DNA of 64,000 bases from Curtobacterium caseinilyticum (GTDB taxonomy: Bacteria; Actinomycetota; Actinomycetes; Actinomycetales; Microbacteriaceae). The stretch is from assembly GCF_030363035.1 (NCBI RefSeq), contig NZ_JAUCMN010000005.1, forward strand, positions 62,001 to 126,000, given 5' to 3'. The translations under genes were made by a program, and so were the position numbers. Shown here one piece after another: positions 63,121 through 64,000 of the stretch (its first letter is position 1; the number at the start of each line of letters is the position of its first letter). The notes under the pieces were generated by a model that was given only the letters and a program-made list of their open reading frames with translations, was not told where the DNA came from and searched no databases.

Positions 63121-64000
63121 ATGTCGATCTTCCTCAACAAGGACTCCAAGGTCATCGTCCAGGGCATCACCGGCGGCGAGGGCACCAAGCACACCGCGCT
63201 CATGCTCAAGGCGGGCACGAACGTCGTCGGCGGCGTGAACGCCCGCAAGGCCGGCACCACCGTCACGCACGGCGACGTCGAGCTCCCCGTGTTCGGCTCG
63301 GTGCGCGAGGCCATCGACACCACCGGTGCCGACGTCTCGATCGTCTTCGTCCCGCCGGCGTTCGCGAAGGACGCCGTGATGGAGGCCATCGACGCCGAGA
63401 TCCCCCTCGTCGTCGTCATCACCGAGGGCATCCCGGTGCAGGACTCCGCGGCGTTCTGGGCGCACGCGAAGGCCCTCGGCGGCAAGACGCGCATCATCGG
63501 CCCGAACTGCCCCGGCATCATCACCCCCGGGGAGTCGCTCGTCGGCATCACCCCGGCGACGATCACCGGCAAGGGCCCGATCGGCCTCGTGTCGAAGTCC
63601 GGCACGCTGACCTACCAGATGATGTACGAGCTCCGCGACCTGGGCTTCTCGACCGCCATCGGCATCGGCGGCGACCCGGTCATCGGCACGACGCACATCG
63701 ACGCGCTCGCCGCGTTCGAGGCCGACCCCGAGACGACGGCGATCGTCATGATCGGCGAGATCGGCGGCGACGCCGAGGAGCGCGCGGCCGACTACATCAA
63801 GGCGCACGTCACGAAGCCCGTCGTCGGCTACGTCGCCGGCTTCACCGCACCCGAGGGCAAGACGATGGGTCACGCGGGCGCGATCGTGTCCGGCTCGGCC
63901 GGCACCGCCGAGGCCAAGAAGCAGGCGCTCGAGGCCGCGGGCGTCAAGGTCGGCAAGACGCCGTCCGAGACGGCCGCGCTGCTGCGCGAGGTGGTCGCCG
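63121..64000 (+). CDS. sucD: Succinyl-CoA synthetase subunit alpha, 3' end outside window
   Basis: 293 codons visible of about 300. CoA-binding Rossmann part with [15 protein letters not shown], then [17 protein letters not shown]; the phosphohistidine is His251 in [18 protein letters not shown] at 63121 follows AAGGAGC. Only the last few residues are missing, beyond base 64000. Confidence 0.97.
   Translation, partial: MSIFLNKDSKVIVQGITGGEGTKHTALMLKAGTNVVGGVNARKAGTTVTHGDVELPVFGSVREAIDTTGADVSIVFVPPAFAKDAVMEAIDAEIPLVVVITEGIPVQDSAAFWAHAKALGGKTRIIGPNCPGIITPGESLVGITPATITGKGPIGLVSKSGTLTYQMMYELRDLGFSTAIGIGGDPVIGTTHIDALAAFEADPETTAIVMIGEIGGDAEERAADYIKAHVTKPVVGYVAGFTAPEGKTMGHAGAIVSGSAGTAEAKKQALEAAGVKVGKTPSETAALLREVVA

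Overview
High-GC actinobacterial chromosome segment. The ribosomal alpha operon without rpsD, leaderless promoters, a mycothiol-era actinobacterial gene set and the gene order all point to Microbacteriaceae; the tandem alr genes and the overall look fit Curtobacterium or a close relative (inference; no 16S gene is in view). There is no prophage, integrase, transposase, CRISPR array or tRNA that I can see. The window is mainly core chromosome, but it is unusually rich in short non-coding palindromes and tandem arrays.

Layout. 1-4022: end of an LCP-family cell-wall gene, then infA-rpmJ-rpsM-rpsK-rpoA-rplQ closed by a strong terminator. 4058-13569: FUSC membrane protein, lipoprotein, a large BTAD/NB-ARC (SARP-like) regulator facing a DrrAB-type exporter, truA and an MBL hydrolase. 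13676-16762: secreted, wall-anchored ExeM/NucH nuclease. 17073-21205: rplM-rpsI-glmM, coaA, gpx. 21331-28570: a tightly overlapped run glmS-acpS-alr-alr-tsaE-tsaB-rimI-tsaD joining cell-wall precursor, ACP and tRNA t6A functions. 28670-32348: DUF4190 protein, methyltransferase, groES with two CIRCE operators, rarD. 32570-42194: branched-chain amino-acid transporter split into a distant binding protein (32570-33904) and livHMGF (37986-42194), with an SDR, an endonuclease-like gene and guaB between. 42421-51412: guaB3, glpD, KhtTU-like K+/H+ antiporter, SURF1, DUF3817, guaA. 51839-61677: Bax1, DUF817, gdpD, pcrA, pdxH, DUF2236, small proteins, recQ. 61937-64000: sucCD, cut by the window end.

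Three purine genes (guaB, guaB3, guaA) lie within 16 kb. Two helicases (pcrA, recQ) share a Tudor-like C-terminal tail. At least 15 genes start 6-7 bases after a TANNNT -10 box, so leaderless transcription is the normal mode here.

The least explained layer is repetitive DNA. Family A is a palindrome of about 75 bp (four copies) always placed at gene 3' ends; family B has arms of the type GACGGGAGGC (two 48-bp copies 45/48 identical and many half sites), and one perfect 17-bp pair brackets rarD; family C is seen once. Six tandem arrays sit at or in gene termini. A four-fold repeat with 11/11/10-bp spacing upstream of drrAB looks like a SARP operator and links it to the neighbouring BTAD regulator.
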